Part shown: positions 46,869-60,531 of the stretch, in pieces
Position numbering within the stretch: the first letter of the stretch is position 1
How the letters are laid out: the number at the start of each line of letters is the position of its first letter
From: Ficedula albicollis
Taxonomy: Eukaryota > Chordata > Aves > Passeriformes > Muscicapidae
Length of the DNA stretch: 64,000 nt
NCBI RefSeq assembly: GCF_000247815.1
Contig: NC_021677.1
Span: 64,326,541-64,390,540 of the forward strand
Reading direction: 5' to 3'
The notes under the pieces: model-generated
The model's database searches: none
What the model was told of the DNA's origin: nothing
Seen by the model: the letters and a program-made list of their open reading frames with translations, nothing else
Made by a program: the position numbers and the translations under genes

Positions 46869-47654
46869 ATTCTGTGATTCTGTGATTCTGTGATTCTGTG
46901 ATTCTGTGATTCTGTGATTCTGTGATTCTGTGATTCTGTGATTCTGTGATTCTGTGATTCTGTGATTCTGTGATTCTGTGATTCTGTGATTCTGTGATTC
47001 TGTGATTCTGTGATTCTGTGATTCTGTGATTCTGTGATTCTGTGATTCTGTGATTCTGTGATTCTGTGATTCTGTGATTCTGTGATTCTGTGATTCTGTG
47101 ATTCTGTGATTCTGTGATTCTGTGATTCTGTGATTCTGTGATTCTGTGATTCTGTGATTCTGTGATTCTGTGATTCTGTGATTCTGTGATTCTGTGATTC
47201 TGTGATTCTGTGATTCTGTGATTCTGTGATTCTGTGATTCTGTGATTCTGTGATTCTGTGATTCTGTGATTCTGTGATTCTGTGATTCTGTGATTCTGTG
47301 ATTCTGTGATTCTGTGATTCTGTGATTCTGTGATTCTGTGATTCTGTGATTCTGTGATTCTGTGATTCTGTGATTCTGTGATTCTGTGATTCTGTGATTC
47401 TGTGATTCTGTGATTCTGTGATTCTGTGATTCTGTGATTCTGTGACTCTGTGATTCTGGCATTCTGTTATTCTGTGACTCTGTGGTTCTCTGATTCTGTG
47501 ACTCTGTGATTCTGGGATTCTGTGACTCTGTGATTCTGTGACTCTGTGACTGTGATTCTGTGGTTCTGTGGTTCTGTGGTTCTGTGGTTCTGTGGTTCTG
47601 TGGTTCTGTGGTTCTGTGGTTCTGTGATTCTGTTATTCTGTGATTCTGTGATTC
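46869..47654 (+). repeat. CR1 3' tail microsatellite, (ATTCTGTG)72 plus variants
   Basis: Exactly 72 uninterrupted copies of ATTCTGTG at 46869-47444, then about 25 variant units to 47654, including ACTCTGTG, ATTCTGTT and a block of eight GTTCTGTG. CR1 elements normally end in only a few copies of this octamer. On the minus strand it reads as an endless QNHRITES peptide, which is not a protein. Confidence 0.98.
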
Positions 47655-48057
47655 ATGTTTACCAAAAGCCAGCCAGGAATAACTCGGCACGAGCTCTCCT
47701 GAGCTGGAGATCAGAAGGAAGGAATTCCAGAGCTCAGTGTCAGGGAGAAAACAAAACCCGAAGAGGTGATTGGTGGCTGAAGCGCTGGTGGCCAGGGCTG
47801 CTGCTCCCTCAGGGCCTCGGGGCCTCTCCAGTTGATTGCCCTCCTTCATCTCCCTTTGAAGGGTTTTCCTGCACAGCCCACATCAAAGACACAGATCTCC
47901 TTCATTTCCTACAGGTCGGGGAGCCGAGGAGGAGCAGCAGCAGCAGCAATTCCCTCCTGAAGGGCTGTGGCAGCAGCGCTGGGTGGTGGCACTGCCACAC
48001 TCTGAGAGCCCCGAGCTGTCCTGGGAGCAAAGGGCGGCAGGAGCGGGGCAGGAGGGG
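47655..48057. other. Unique DNA with a weak exon candidate
   Basis: At 47912 a good acceptor, CCTTCATTTCCTACAG, is followed by an open frame reading RGAEEEQQQQQFPPEGLWQ (frame entering with two bases), but no acceptable donor follows before the GGGAAT repeat. Not called as an exon. Confidence 0.4.
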
Positions 48058-49247
<1,190 letters not shown>

Positions 49248-50005
49248 AGCTGGAGCTGGAGCTGAGCTGGGGCCGGAGCTGGGGCTGGGGCTGTTTCCCT
49301 GGATCCTGGTGGTGATCTGCTTCCCTGGGTCCTTGTGGGATCTGCTTCACTGGATCCTGGTGGGATCTGCTTCTCTGAGCTCTTGTAGGATCTGCTTCAC
49401 TGGGTCCTTGTGGGATCTGCTTCCCTGATCCTGGTGGGATCTGCTTCCCTGGGTCCTGCTGGGATCTGCTTCCCTGGGTCCTGCTGGATCTCCTTCACTG
49501 GATCCTGCTGGGATCTGCTTCACTGAGCTCTTGTGGCATTTCCTTCCCCAGCTCCTTGTGGGATCTCCTTCCCCAGCACCTTGTGGGATCTCCTTCCCTG
49601 AGCTCTTGTGGCATTTCCTTCCCCAGTTCCTTGTGGGATCTCCTTCCCCAGTTCCTTGTGGGATCTCCTTCCCCAGCACCTTGTGGGATCTCCTTCCCTG
49701 AGCTCTTGTGGCATTTCCTTCCCCAGTTCCTTGTGGGATCTCCTTCCCCAGTTCCTTGTGGGATCTCCTTCCCCAGCACCTTGTGGGATCTCCTTCCCTG
49801 AGCTCTTGTGGCATTTCCTTCCCCAGTTCCTTGTGGGATCTCCTTCCCCAGTTCCTTGTGGGATCTCCTTCCCCAGCACCTTGTGGGATCTCCTTCCCTG
49901 AGCTCTTGTGGCATTTCCTTCCCCAGTTCCTTGTGGGATCTCCTTCCCCAGTTCCTTGTGGGATCTCCTTCCCCAGCACCTTGTGGGATTTCCTTCCCCA
50001 GCCCC
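49248..50005. repeat. 25-bp minisatellite with 100-bp higher-order unit
   Basis: Monomers of about 25 bp (CTTGTGGGATCTCCTTCCCC) cover 49300-50005. From 49601 four-monomer blocks repeat with an exact 100-bp period: the marker AGCTCTTGTGGCATTTCC occurs at 49601, 49701, 49801 and 49901. The marker at 49525 is only 76 bp before, i.e. a three-monomer block. The left part (49300-49520) is diverged. Confidence 0.96.
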
Positions 50006-50827
50006 TCCCAGGCTGGCAGGTCAGAGTTTTTGAGGAAGACACACAGAAATGCTGGTCAGAAGGAAATAAAAGTTATTGTACTTGACTATACTGCACTTCC
50101 TGCCTGCCACTGCCAGAGCTCGTCTGCTACCTGGGCCCAGTTTAAAAAAAACTCCCAGCACAGAAAAAAGATGGATAAAATGCAAAATATTCCTTATCAC
50201 AGGTGGTTCCTTTAGATTATTTATCACAACAAGATTTTGGAGGGTCTCCTGGGGCCCCACCATCCTCGGATGCTCACAAACCAGTATTAATTCCAAACAT
50301 TATTAAGACACATTCAAAACCCTTATTAAATGCAATCAAGTTTGATTTAGAAGGACTGGAAAGGTAAGCATAATTAAAATGAATGTGTTGCCTGGAATAT
50401 AAATTCTTTTTCAGCCAGCATTTGAGAGTCATATTGTCAGAAAATTAATAACCTTAAGCGGGTTTTTTTGTGGCCCACTGGGAAAATAAAGGGTTTGGTT
50501 ACCCTTGTTAAAAACTTTGCAGATTCTTTTGAAGAGGGATCCTGAATCCTAAACACGATTTTGCTAATGCAGTGTTTCCTCCCGGGGATGCAGGAGCACA
50601 GAGTGCACTTGAGTGGAAAGTTTAAGGATGACTTTAATTGAATTAGAGCCACCAGAAAAGGAGAAGAGACAGGAGGAAGCCAGACTCAGTGCAGCATCTC
50701 TGCACAGCTGCACTCCAACCACAGCCAGGTGGGCACAGCCCAGGGCACTGGAAAGGGCAGGAGAGATTCTGTAAAGGTTTGGGATGATGAGGAGGGGGAT
50801 GGGGGGACAGGGCAGGACCAGGGTCTG
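50006..50827. other. AT-rich unique DNA
   Basis: 50050-50640 is non-repetitive and AT-rich; no exon is supported. Confidence 0.5.
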
Positions 50828-51400
<573 letters not shown>

Positions 51401-51603
51401 CTGAGCACAGGGCACAGGGGCAGGGTCAGCCAGGACTGGGGTTTGGATCCCAGCCAGGACATGCTGGGAGATGAGGATTTGGGATAACTGGGCAGGGACT
51501 GGAGGGCAGGTGAGAAGGGAGCAGAGCTGAGCAGAGCCTGAGTGCCCTGCCCAGCCCCAGCTCTGGGGTGGGTGCCCTGAGCTGGAGCCGGGCTCAGGGC
51601 TGG

Positions 51604-51735
51604 CATGTCCCTGTTCCTGTCCCTGTCCCTGTCCCTCTCCCTGTCCCTCTCCCTGTCCCTGTCCCTGTCCCTCTCCCTGTCCCTGCCCCTGTCCCTGTCC
51701 CTGTCCCTCTCCCTCTCCCTGTCCCTGGCCCCAGT
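51604..51735. repeat. CCCTGT/CCCTCT hexamer repeat
   Basis: About 21 units of CCCTGT, CCCTCT or CCCTGC. Minus strand has GGG every six bases, a G-quadruplex pattern like that at 20226. Confidence 0.95.
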
Positions 51736-52705
51736 GATGCCCACAATGCCCCAGTCCCACCCAGTGCCCTGCTGGGACACAGGCACAGCGTGGAGCCCCA
51801 TGCCAGGCCCAGCTGTGCCCAGGGCCAAGGGCAGCAGAAGGTTCTGGAAGCTCCTGAGCTCAGCCCAGCCCCAGCCATCCCTGGGTGAGGAGCTTTACAG
51901 GCAGGATTTTCTGGGTGATTTGTATCATTGTTTTAGTTTTCTTGTTTATAAAATTGGCAAGGGATGGCAGATGGCAGTGAAGGCAAACAAATCTCCTTCC
52001 TGGGGAAAACAAGTGAATTTCTTGGGTTTTTTTTATTTTTTTAAAGTTATTTTCTTGAGAGCTGTTAGATCCAAGGCAGTAATCCCTCCCTAATCCATCA
52101 TAATGCCATTTGTTGAAAGTCCTGCTTTCCATGCTAACTGTGTTTCTGGAGTTAAACCTTGACACTTCCATCAGCCTCATTGCCAGGGAGAACAACAAGC
52201 TGGGGTTAATCCTCCCGAGCTGGTTCCATGTCCTGGGATCAGCCTGGGCTGGACCCGCTCTGAGGGGCAGCTGGGGAGGGAATTCCAGCCCAACCCCCCT
52301 CTGCAGAACTCCCCTAAAGGCTGGAGTGGCCAGTTCTGCCACAAGAAAATAAAGCTTTTAAGTCAGTAGTTGTAATGTCCAGGGATAGGGAAGGGAACTG
52401 GCAGTGAAGGAAATATCAGTCAAAACTGGCCTCCTAAAATCTGCTTCCTACTGTGTTCCTCGTGCAGGAAAAGGCTCTGGCATTAAGGATTCTGTCAAAG
52501 GAGCACGTTGGGAGGAGTGAGGGCAGCACAGATAAACCCAATATCTCTGCCTGCTTCCTCGAGAACTCGGGGCTTTGCATCTGCAAATATTAATTTAAGC
52601 TCCTCTTCAGGAAACCAAAGATAAATCACCCTCATGTGTAACTGTCCTGCTCCTTGTGAAATGCTCATTTAATATCTTAAACTCTGTGTTTTTATCCCCC
52701 TCCTG
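51736..52705. other. Unique non-coding DNA
   Basis: GC-rich to 51900, then mixed. No exon is supported. CCAGGGAGAACAACAAGCTGG and similar segments have no coding signal. Confidence 0.5.
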
Positions 52706-52709
52706 GCAG

Positions 52710-53033
52710 GCCCCCCTGCTGCCTGCTCCCACTGCTGGCACAGGAGAGGAGCATCCACCCCAGAGCAGGGCTCAGCCCGTGCCCAGGGTCATCCCCGGAG
52801 CTGGGCTCTGTCCTCAGCCTGGAAACCCTGCCCATGCCAGCCCGGGGCAGGAGTCGCTGCACAGCCTTCTCACACACCTGCCTGCTTCCTGCACTTCGGG
52901 GTTTTCCCCTTCTCTGGGCTCATTCTCTGCTCTCTGTGCTCCCTGCCTGGCACTCACCTCGGAGGCTCAAGGAGTAAAGACAAAAACGAGAAAAGAAGCA
53001 GAACTTCCCATCAAACCTGTAAATAAAGTGTGA
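52710..53033 (+). CDS. Weak candidate terminal exon, strand uncertain
   Basis: A good acceptor (TTTTATCCCCCTCCTGGCAG) opens a 107-codon phase-0 frame beginning APLLPAPTAGTGEEHPP and ending at TGA 53031-53033; AATAAA lies at 53021-53026, overlapping the end. On the other strand a 59-nt open segment (52958-53016) sits between acceptor ACTTTATTTACAG and donor GAG/GTGAGTG, reading FDGKFCFFSRFCLYSLSLR. The two conflict and neither composition is decisive. Confidence 0.22.
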   Translation, partial: APLLPAPTAGTGEEHPPQSRAQPVPRVIPGAGLCPQPGNPAHASPGQESLHSLLTHLPASCTSGFSPSLGSFSALCAPCLALTSEAQGVKTKTRKEAELPIKPVNKV

Positions 53034-54510
<1,477 letters not shown>

Positions 54511-54855
54511 TCTGCCCAGGGCTCCTCACTCAGCCTTCTGCAATTCTTCCCTGTCAGCCCTGTTTGATGTGCTGTCTGCTCCTTTTTGATCTTTTTTGAT
54601 TTTTTGCTCTATGCACGCATCAGCTCCATCAGTGGAGCTGGGATGGGGCCCTGGAGCAGATCCTGAGTGTGGGGATGGGAGAGAGGAGAGACATCTCTGC
54701 TGCCTGGGACAGGATAGGACCAGGGAACAGATGGAGCTGGCCCAGGGGGGTCAGGCTGGGTTTTGGGAAAGGTTCCTCCCAAATGGTGCTGGGCACTGCA
54801 ACAGCTTTCCAGGGAATGGGCACAGCCCATTTTCAGAAGTTTTAAAAATAAATAT
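54511..54855. other. Unique non-coding DNA
   Basis: No gene or repeat family is recognised apart from a small CTTTTTGATTTTTTG patch near 54590. Confidence 0.5.
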
Positions 54856-54988
54856 ACAACGATGGACTCGTGGTTTGGGTTGGGGGGGACCTTAAATCCA
54901 ATCCCATCCCATCCCATCCCATCCCATCCAATCCCATCCCATCCCATTCAATTCCCGAAATCCCATCCCGTCCAATCCCATCCCATTA

Positions 54989-55047
54989 NNNNNNNNNNNN
55001 NNNNNNNNNNNNNNNNNNNNNNNNNNNNNNNNNNNNNNNNNNNNNNN
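54989..55047. other. Assembly gap (59 N)
   Basis: Gap at the end of the CCCAT repeat. Confidence 1.
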
Positions 55048-55056
55048 AAAAAAAAG

Positions 55057-55139
<83 letters not shown>
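55057..55139. other. 83-base C homopolymer, probable artefact
   Basis: Directly after the gap and a short A-run, inside a CR1 copy. Confidence 0.85.
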
Positions 55140-55215
55140 ACCCCTGCCATGGCAGGAGCACCTCCCCCCATCCCAGGGTGCTCCCAGCCCATCCAACCTG
55201 GCCTGGAACATTCTC

Positions 55216-56124
55216 ATCCCAAGGAAATGAGGAATTTCTGAGAATTAAGATTTTTTAATGACTAATCAAACACTGTCTGTCTCAGTTTTAATTTCTAGTA
55301 CAAGGGGCTGACATTTCATGATGGCACAGTGCCTTTCACTGGCAGAGGGAATTCTACTTTCCTTGTCAAACATTTCTAACTCCTCACAATAGGAATGAGC
55401 CCCAGGCCAGTCACACTCCCTGTGGGAGCTCAGCCCATGGACCAGGCTGCAGCTCACCTGAGGGAAGCCCCAGGAGGTGGGAGCCTGCTTGGAGCAGGGC
55501 TGCCTCCAGCTCCATGTTTGTCTGTAATGCCGTCCTTAAAAATGAAAAATCATGTGGTGATCATAGCTGAGAGATTTTACTCCGTTTTTATAAATTATTT
55601 ATATAAGCAACCTCTGTAACTCCAGGAAATTCAATCCATGCATTTTCAAAAATAACACAAGACACAGGTTTTCTAGAAATTCACCTGTCCAGGAAAGGAA
55701 AAATTTCTCTGTTTCTACTGAGACAGGAGAGCAAACTCCTCCTTTTGAGATCCGTTATTTCTTTCACATTTTCACCCCCATTTCCTAGCAGAGGTGACTC
55801 AGCTCTTCATTGCTTCAGCCTTTTCAGGGAGCATTTCTGCAAACTCTCTCCTGGTCTCTTCTCTTGCCTCCATTGATTTTCCACTATTTGCTGTGTTCGC
55901 TGTTATCTGAGTTCAGTGGTGAGATTTGCTTAAAAATGTGTATCACTCCATAGTTTAGATTCATTCTGGTTTAGGTCCAGCTCCATCCATCTGCTTTGTT
56001 GGATGTGTTTTTTTTTTTTTTTCTGCTTTTGAGTTAGGGTTTTTTTAATTTTTTTTCTGCATTTCCATCTCTGTCATTATTTTTCTGTCTTTGTTTTCTT
56101 TTGCTTTTTTCCCCCCTTCCTTTT
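55216..56124. other. AT-rich unique DNA
   Basis: Non-repetitive with T-rich tracts near 56009-56060. No exon is supported. Confidence 0.5.
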
Positions 56125-56345
56125 TTCATTGAATCATAAAATCCCAGACTGGTTTGGGGTTGGAGGGACCTTAAATCCCATTTCATTCCCAGCCCTGCCA
56201 TGGCAGGGACACCTCCCACTGCCCCAGGTGCTCCAGCCCAGTGTCCAGCCTGGCCTGGGACAATCCAGGGATCCAGGGGCAGCCACAGCTGCTCTGGGAA
56301 TTCCAGCGCCAGCCACAGCTGCTCTGGCAATTCTGTGCCAGGGCC
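56125..56345 (-). mobile_element. CR1 3' fragment
   Basis: AATCCCAGACTGG-type start (TCCCAGACTGGTTTGGGG), TTGGAGGGACCTTAAATCCC, CTGCCATGGCAGGGACACC, CCAGGCCAGGCTGG order in reverse, and a small internal duplication of GCCACAGCTGCTCTGG (two copies near 56281 and 56310). Confidence 0.9.
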
Positions 56346-56929
56346 CCATGGAACAGGCTTTGGATGATTTTCTCTCTGTTCAGCCTGTCTCTGTCCCAGC
56401 TCTCCAGAGTGAAGCTGTGCACGCGTCCCTGTGCCCAGTGCCAGGGTCCCCGGGAGCCCCAGCCCCAGCTCTGGGCAGGGCAGGGGGGGAATCCCTGCTG
56501 CCATAAGGGGTGAAACCCCGGCATGGTTCACCCCAAACCCCCCGGGGTGCCTGGGGCCGTTCTGCTGGGCTGTGTGTGTGTTTACAGCCCCTGGCTGGGT
56601 GTGCAGTCCCTGGGAACGGCAGCGTTGGGATGAATCACCTCCTTTCCACCAGGGCCCAGAATAGCTGCAGCAATTAAACTCGGATTGAACCTGACTCCTT
56701 CCCTTTGCCTGTGGCAAGCTGAACCACGGATGCCAAACAAATCTGCATTGATGAGTTATTTTCATGAAAGGAAGAAAATATAACCTTTTTGGGTGGCTGC
56801 TATGCACATGTGTTTTGAGAAAGCAACAGCTTACGTTGTTTAATGATGCCAAAATAATGCAGGGGGTCAGGCGCCAATTAACAGTATTTAATGCCAGCTC
56901 TCAATTAACAGCACCATGGCTGCTGCTGA
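56346..56929. other. Unique non-coding DNA
   Basis: No gene is recognised. The AATTAACAGTATTTAATGCC area (56875-56910) is AT-rich with CAATTAACAG twice. Confidence 0.5.
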
Positions 56930-57455
56930 GAGTGGGCACCTGGGGCACCTGGGCTACCTGGGCCACCTCTGGCACCTCTGGCACCTGGGGTACCTGCACC
57001 ACCTGGGTCACCTCTGGCACCTGGAGCCCTTGAGGCACTTCTGGCACCTCGAGCAACTCTGCACCTCTGGCACCTGGAGCCCCTCAGGTAGCTCTGGCAT
57101 CTCTGGTAACTCTGGAGCCTCTGGGGCAGCTCTGGCACCTCTGGCACCCGGAGCACCTCTGGCACCTGGAGCTCCTGGAGCACCTTTGGCACCTCTGGGA
57201 TGTGGAGCACCTCTGGCAGCTCTGGTATCTCTGGCACCTCTGGCACCTCTGGCACCTGGAGCTCCTGGAGCACCTTTGGCACCTCTGGGATGTGGAGCAC
57301 CTCTGGCAGCTCTGGTATCTCTGGCACCTCTGGCACCTCTGGCACCTGGAGCTCCTGGAGCACCTTTGGCACCTCTGGCATGTGGAGCACCTCTGGCAGC
57401 TCTGGTATCTCTGGCACCTCTGGCACCTCTGGCACCTGGAGCCCCTGGGGCAGCT
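56930..57455. repeat. 9-bp minisatellite with 90-bp higher-order unit
   Basis: Units of nine bases (CTCTGGCAC, CTGGAGCAC, CTCTGGTAT). The marker GCTCCTGGAGCACCTTTGGC occurs at 57171, 57261 and 57351, giving an exact 90-bp higher-order period. Because 9 is divisible by three every frame is a short peptide repeat; one minus-strand frame happens to read Gly-X-Y. Confidence 0.96.
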
Positions 57456-58439
57456 CTGCCCCTGCCCAGCCACGTGGCCACTGCTGTGGCCAGTGCCCAG
57501 CAGAGTCCAGGCTGCCCTGGGCAGCTCAGGATGCCTCTGCAGCTGCTGTGGAGTGTGAGAGAACGTGGCTCTGCTCCTGAGCTCAGGGGTCCCATCAGCA
57601 GCCCAGTTACAGCTGCGCTATCCCAGACACAGAAAATGCACTCTGGAGTGACTGTGCTCATTTGATTTCACAGTGAGGACGCTTTGTGAGAGCTTTGGTG
57701 GGATCCAGGTGTGTTTGAACGCGTCCAGGAGACAGAAGCAGCAGGGACAGCTCCCAGGGCAGGGCTGCACCTCTGCCTGAGAGGGGAGCAGCTCCCCACT
57801 CTGTGCTGTGCATGGGGGTGAGCTGGGAGTGGGAACTGGGAGCGGGAACTGGGAGCAGGAACTGCGAGTGGGAACTGGAGGTGGGACAGGGCAGGGGGAA
57901 GGTGAAAGGAGGGTGTGATGGGCTCGTGGGGAGGGAGCTGGGTTTCTTTCACCACACTCCTGGTCTCACTCAGGATGGTTTCTGCCAGCAGCTCTCTCAT
58001 CTCAGTCCCTGACAGATGGGAATGCTGTTGTTCAGAAATCTATACCAGTAACTGCATAAACTCTGCTTTGCCCTAAAATCGTATTGGCTCCTTGGCCTGA
58101 ACAATTTAATGCAGCAGCAGGCTCTCCCAGCAAACTGCAGACACTGCAAAACTGGGTCTGAATTTCATGGCTGCTCTCATGGCCTCTGACCCCCCCTTCA
58201 GCCACCACATCTTAATCATTCCTACCCCACCTCCCTTCTCCTGTCTCCCCTGGCTCTCTGCTCAGAGGGGAGATATTCTGTGCCTGTTTCCAGTTCTCAT
58301 ATCTCTGCTGCTCGGGGGGTTCGCACCTGGGCTGTGCTCAGGCTCTGCCGGGTGCTCGTGTCCCCTGAGGAGCTGCAGAGTGAAGCAGCAGCAGCACAGG
58401 GGCCGGCCCTGCCCCCTGTGCCACAGGGCACAGCAAGGA
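57456..58439. other. Unique DNA with a small 15-bp repeat
   Basis: 57820-57885 has GGGAACTGGGAGC-type units of about 15 bp, four to five copies. No exon is supported elsewhere. Confidence 0.55.
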
Positions 58440-58605
58440 CAAGGGCTGAGGGGTCCATCCCTCCAGGGGCTGAAGGGGCTCCAGGAGAGCCTGGGCAGAG
58501 ACTCTGGACACGGTCTGGAAGGTGTCCCTGCCCATGGCAGGGTGGAACGAGATGAACTTAAGGGCTCTTCCAATCCAAACTACCCCGGGATTCTGGGATT
58601 TGGCA
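58440..58605 (+). mobile_element. CR1 3' fragment
   Basis: GGGGCTGAAGGGGCTCCAGG, AAGGTGTCCCTGCCCATGG, CAGGGTGGAACGAGATGAAC, then CTTCCAATCCAAACTACCCC and GGGATTCTGGGATTTGG. Plus direction, partly shortened, with a one- or two-copy tail. Confidence 0.8.
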
Positions 58606-58726
58606 GGGTGAGAAGAACCAGTCATCCACTGGAGTAGGAATTGGTAGGTTGTCAATGAGGGCAGAAGAAAGTGAAGTGATCTGAGCTACCTGATCAGCAC
58701 AGCACAGACTCTGTGTGTGCTTCCAG

Positions 58727-58777
58727 AGCAAGGGAACAGAGGGCAGCACGCCAGTTCCCGAAACTGGGATCATGCAG
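58727..58777 (+). CDS. Weak candidate exon, unknown gene
   Basis: Acceptor CTGTGTGTGCTTCCAG and donor CAG/GTGATC bound 51 nt that reads SKGTEGSTPVPETGIMQ in phase 0 at both ends. It is short, the donor is moderate, and there is no partner exon, so it is only a lead. Confidence 0.28.
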
Positions 58778-59059
58778 GTGATCCCTGCCCCCCTGGATGG
58801 GTATTGTCAGTTCTGTCCATGCCTAAGCAGAGCCCCTGTGCCCCTGGCAGGGCCTGGCACCAGCACAGGGAGCCATCCTCCCCATCTGCACAGAGAGCAG
58901 CGCTGCGGCAGGGAGGTGTTCTGTGTCCTCCTGACGAGTCTCCAGCGTGCCCACGGCACATCCAACCTGTGCTGGCCTGGCAGTGCCTGGATCCAGGGCT
59001 CAGCCCTGGCTCTGCTCTTCATTCCTGTGTGAGGGAGCTGATGGCATCCACCTGGAGCT
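58778..59059. other. Unique non-coding DNA
   Basis: GC-rich with no supported exon. Confidence 0.45.
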
Positions 59060-60330
59060 GGGCACACCAGGGCACACCAGGGCACACCCAGGGAACACCA
59101 AGGGAACACCCAGAGCACGCCAGGGCACACCAGGGAACACCAAGGGAACACCCAGGGCACACCCAGGGAACACCCAGGGAACACCAAGGGAACACCCAGG
59201 GCACACCCAGGGAACACCCAGGGAACACCAAGGGAACACCCAGGGCACACCCAGGGAACACCCAGGGAACACCAAGGGAACACCCAGGGCACACCCAGGG
59301 AACACCCAGGGAACACCAAGGGAACACCCAGGGCACACCCAGGGAACACCCAGGGAACACCAAGGGAACACCCAGGGCACACCAGGGCACACCAGGGAAC
59401 ACCAAGGGAACACCCAGAGCATGCCAGGGCACACCAGGGAACACCCAGGGAACACCCAGGGAACACCCAGGGCACGCACAGGGAACACCCAGGGAACACC
59501 AAGGGAACACCCAGGGCACACCCAGGGAACACCCAGGGAACACCAAGGGAACACCCAGGGCACACCCAGGGAACACCCAGGGAACACCAAGGGAACACCC
59601 AGGGCACACCCAGGGAACACCCAGGGAACACCAAGGGAACACCCAGGGCACACCCAGGGAACACCCAGGGAACACCAAGGGAACACCCAGGGCACACCCA
59701 GGGAACACCCAGGGAACACCAAGGGAACACCCAGGGCACACCCAGGGAACACCCAGGGCATGCACAGGGAACACCCAGGGAACACCCAGGGAACACCCAG
59801 GGCACACCAGGGCACACCAGGGAACAACCAGGGAACACCCAGAGCACGCCAGGGCACACCAGGGAACACCAAGGGAACACCCAGGGCACACCAGGGAACA
59901 CCCAGGGAACACCCAGGGAACACCCAGGGCACACCAGGGCACACCAGGGAACAACCAGGGAACACCCAGAGCACGCCAGGGCACACCAGGGAACACCAAG
60001 GGAACACCCAGGGCACACCAGGGAACACCCAGGGAACACCCAGGGAACACCCAGGGCACACCAGGGCACACCAGGGAACAACCAGGGAACACCCAGAGCA
60101 CGCCAGGGCACACCAGGGAACACCAAGGGAACACCCAGGGCACACCAGGGAACACCCAGGGAACACCCAGGGAACACCCAGGGAACATCCAGGAAACACC
60201 CAGGACACACCAACGACACACCCAGTGAACACCCAGGGCACACCCAGCGCACACCCAGGACACACCCAGGACACACCCAGGGAGCACTCAGGGAACACCC
60301 AGGGCACACCCAGGGAGCACTCAGGGCATG
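59060..60330. repeat. 11-bp minisatellite with 44-bp and 127-bp higher-order units
   Basis: Monomers CAGGGAACACC, AAGGGAACACC and CAGGGCACACC. At about 59153-59380 and 59510-59745 four monomers repeat with an exact 44-bp period. At 59810-60180 a different composite repeats three times with an exact 127-bp period, marked by GGAACAACCAGG at 59821, 59948 and 60075. All six frames are open because 11 is not a multiple of three and the unit has no stop. Confidence 0.97.
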
Positions 60331-60348
60331 CACAGGCTCTGCTCAGCT

Positions 60349-60531
60349 CACCAAAACCATCCCTTTCTGCTCTGCTTCAATGCCCTGTCACAGGCTGGAG
60401 TCAGAGGGCCCCCAAAACCATCCCTTCCATTGTGCCCCAATCTCCTGTCCCAGGCTGGGCTCCCAGGCTCCCCAAAACCATCCCTTCCATCGTGCCCCAG
60501 TCCCCTGTCCCGGGCTGGGCTCCCAGAAATC
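60349..60531. repeat. 60-bp tandem repeat x3
   Basis: CCAAAACCATCCCTT occurs at 60351, 60412 and 60472, each followed by a diverged 45 bp ending in CTGTCCCAGGCTGGGCTCCC or a relative. Confidence 0.9.

Larger units (their letters stand above)
54856..55215 (-). mobile_element. CR1 3' fragment with internal CCCAT expansion, gap and C-run
   Basis: CTCGTGGTTTGGGTTGG and ACCTTAAATCC begin a reversed CR1. At 54897-54988 the CCCAT motif is amplified about 14 times with variants (CCAAT, CCCGT). A 59-base gap and an 83-base C-run follow, then CTGCCATGGCAGGAGCACC and CATCCAACCTGGCCTGG complete the CR1 order. Confidence 0.75.

Noticed and set aside
46857..47849. 330-codon minus-strand frame reading QNHRITES repeats
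   Set aside because: It is the CR1 3' tail octamer read backwards.
49347..50042. 231-codon Lys/Glu-rich repeat protein on the minus strand
   Set aside because: 25-bp minisatellite with a 100-bp higher-order unit; neighbouring units fall in different frames, so no peptide motif is conserved as a protein repeat would be.
57008..57661. Collagen-like Gly-X-Y protein on the minus strand
   Set aside because: The Gly-X-Y pattern follows from a 9-bp repeat unit and there are no collagen-type exon borders.
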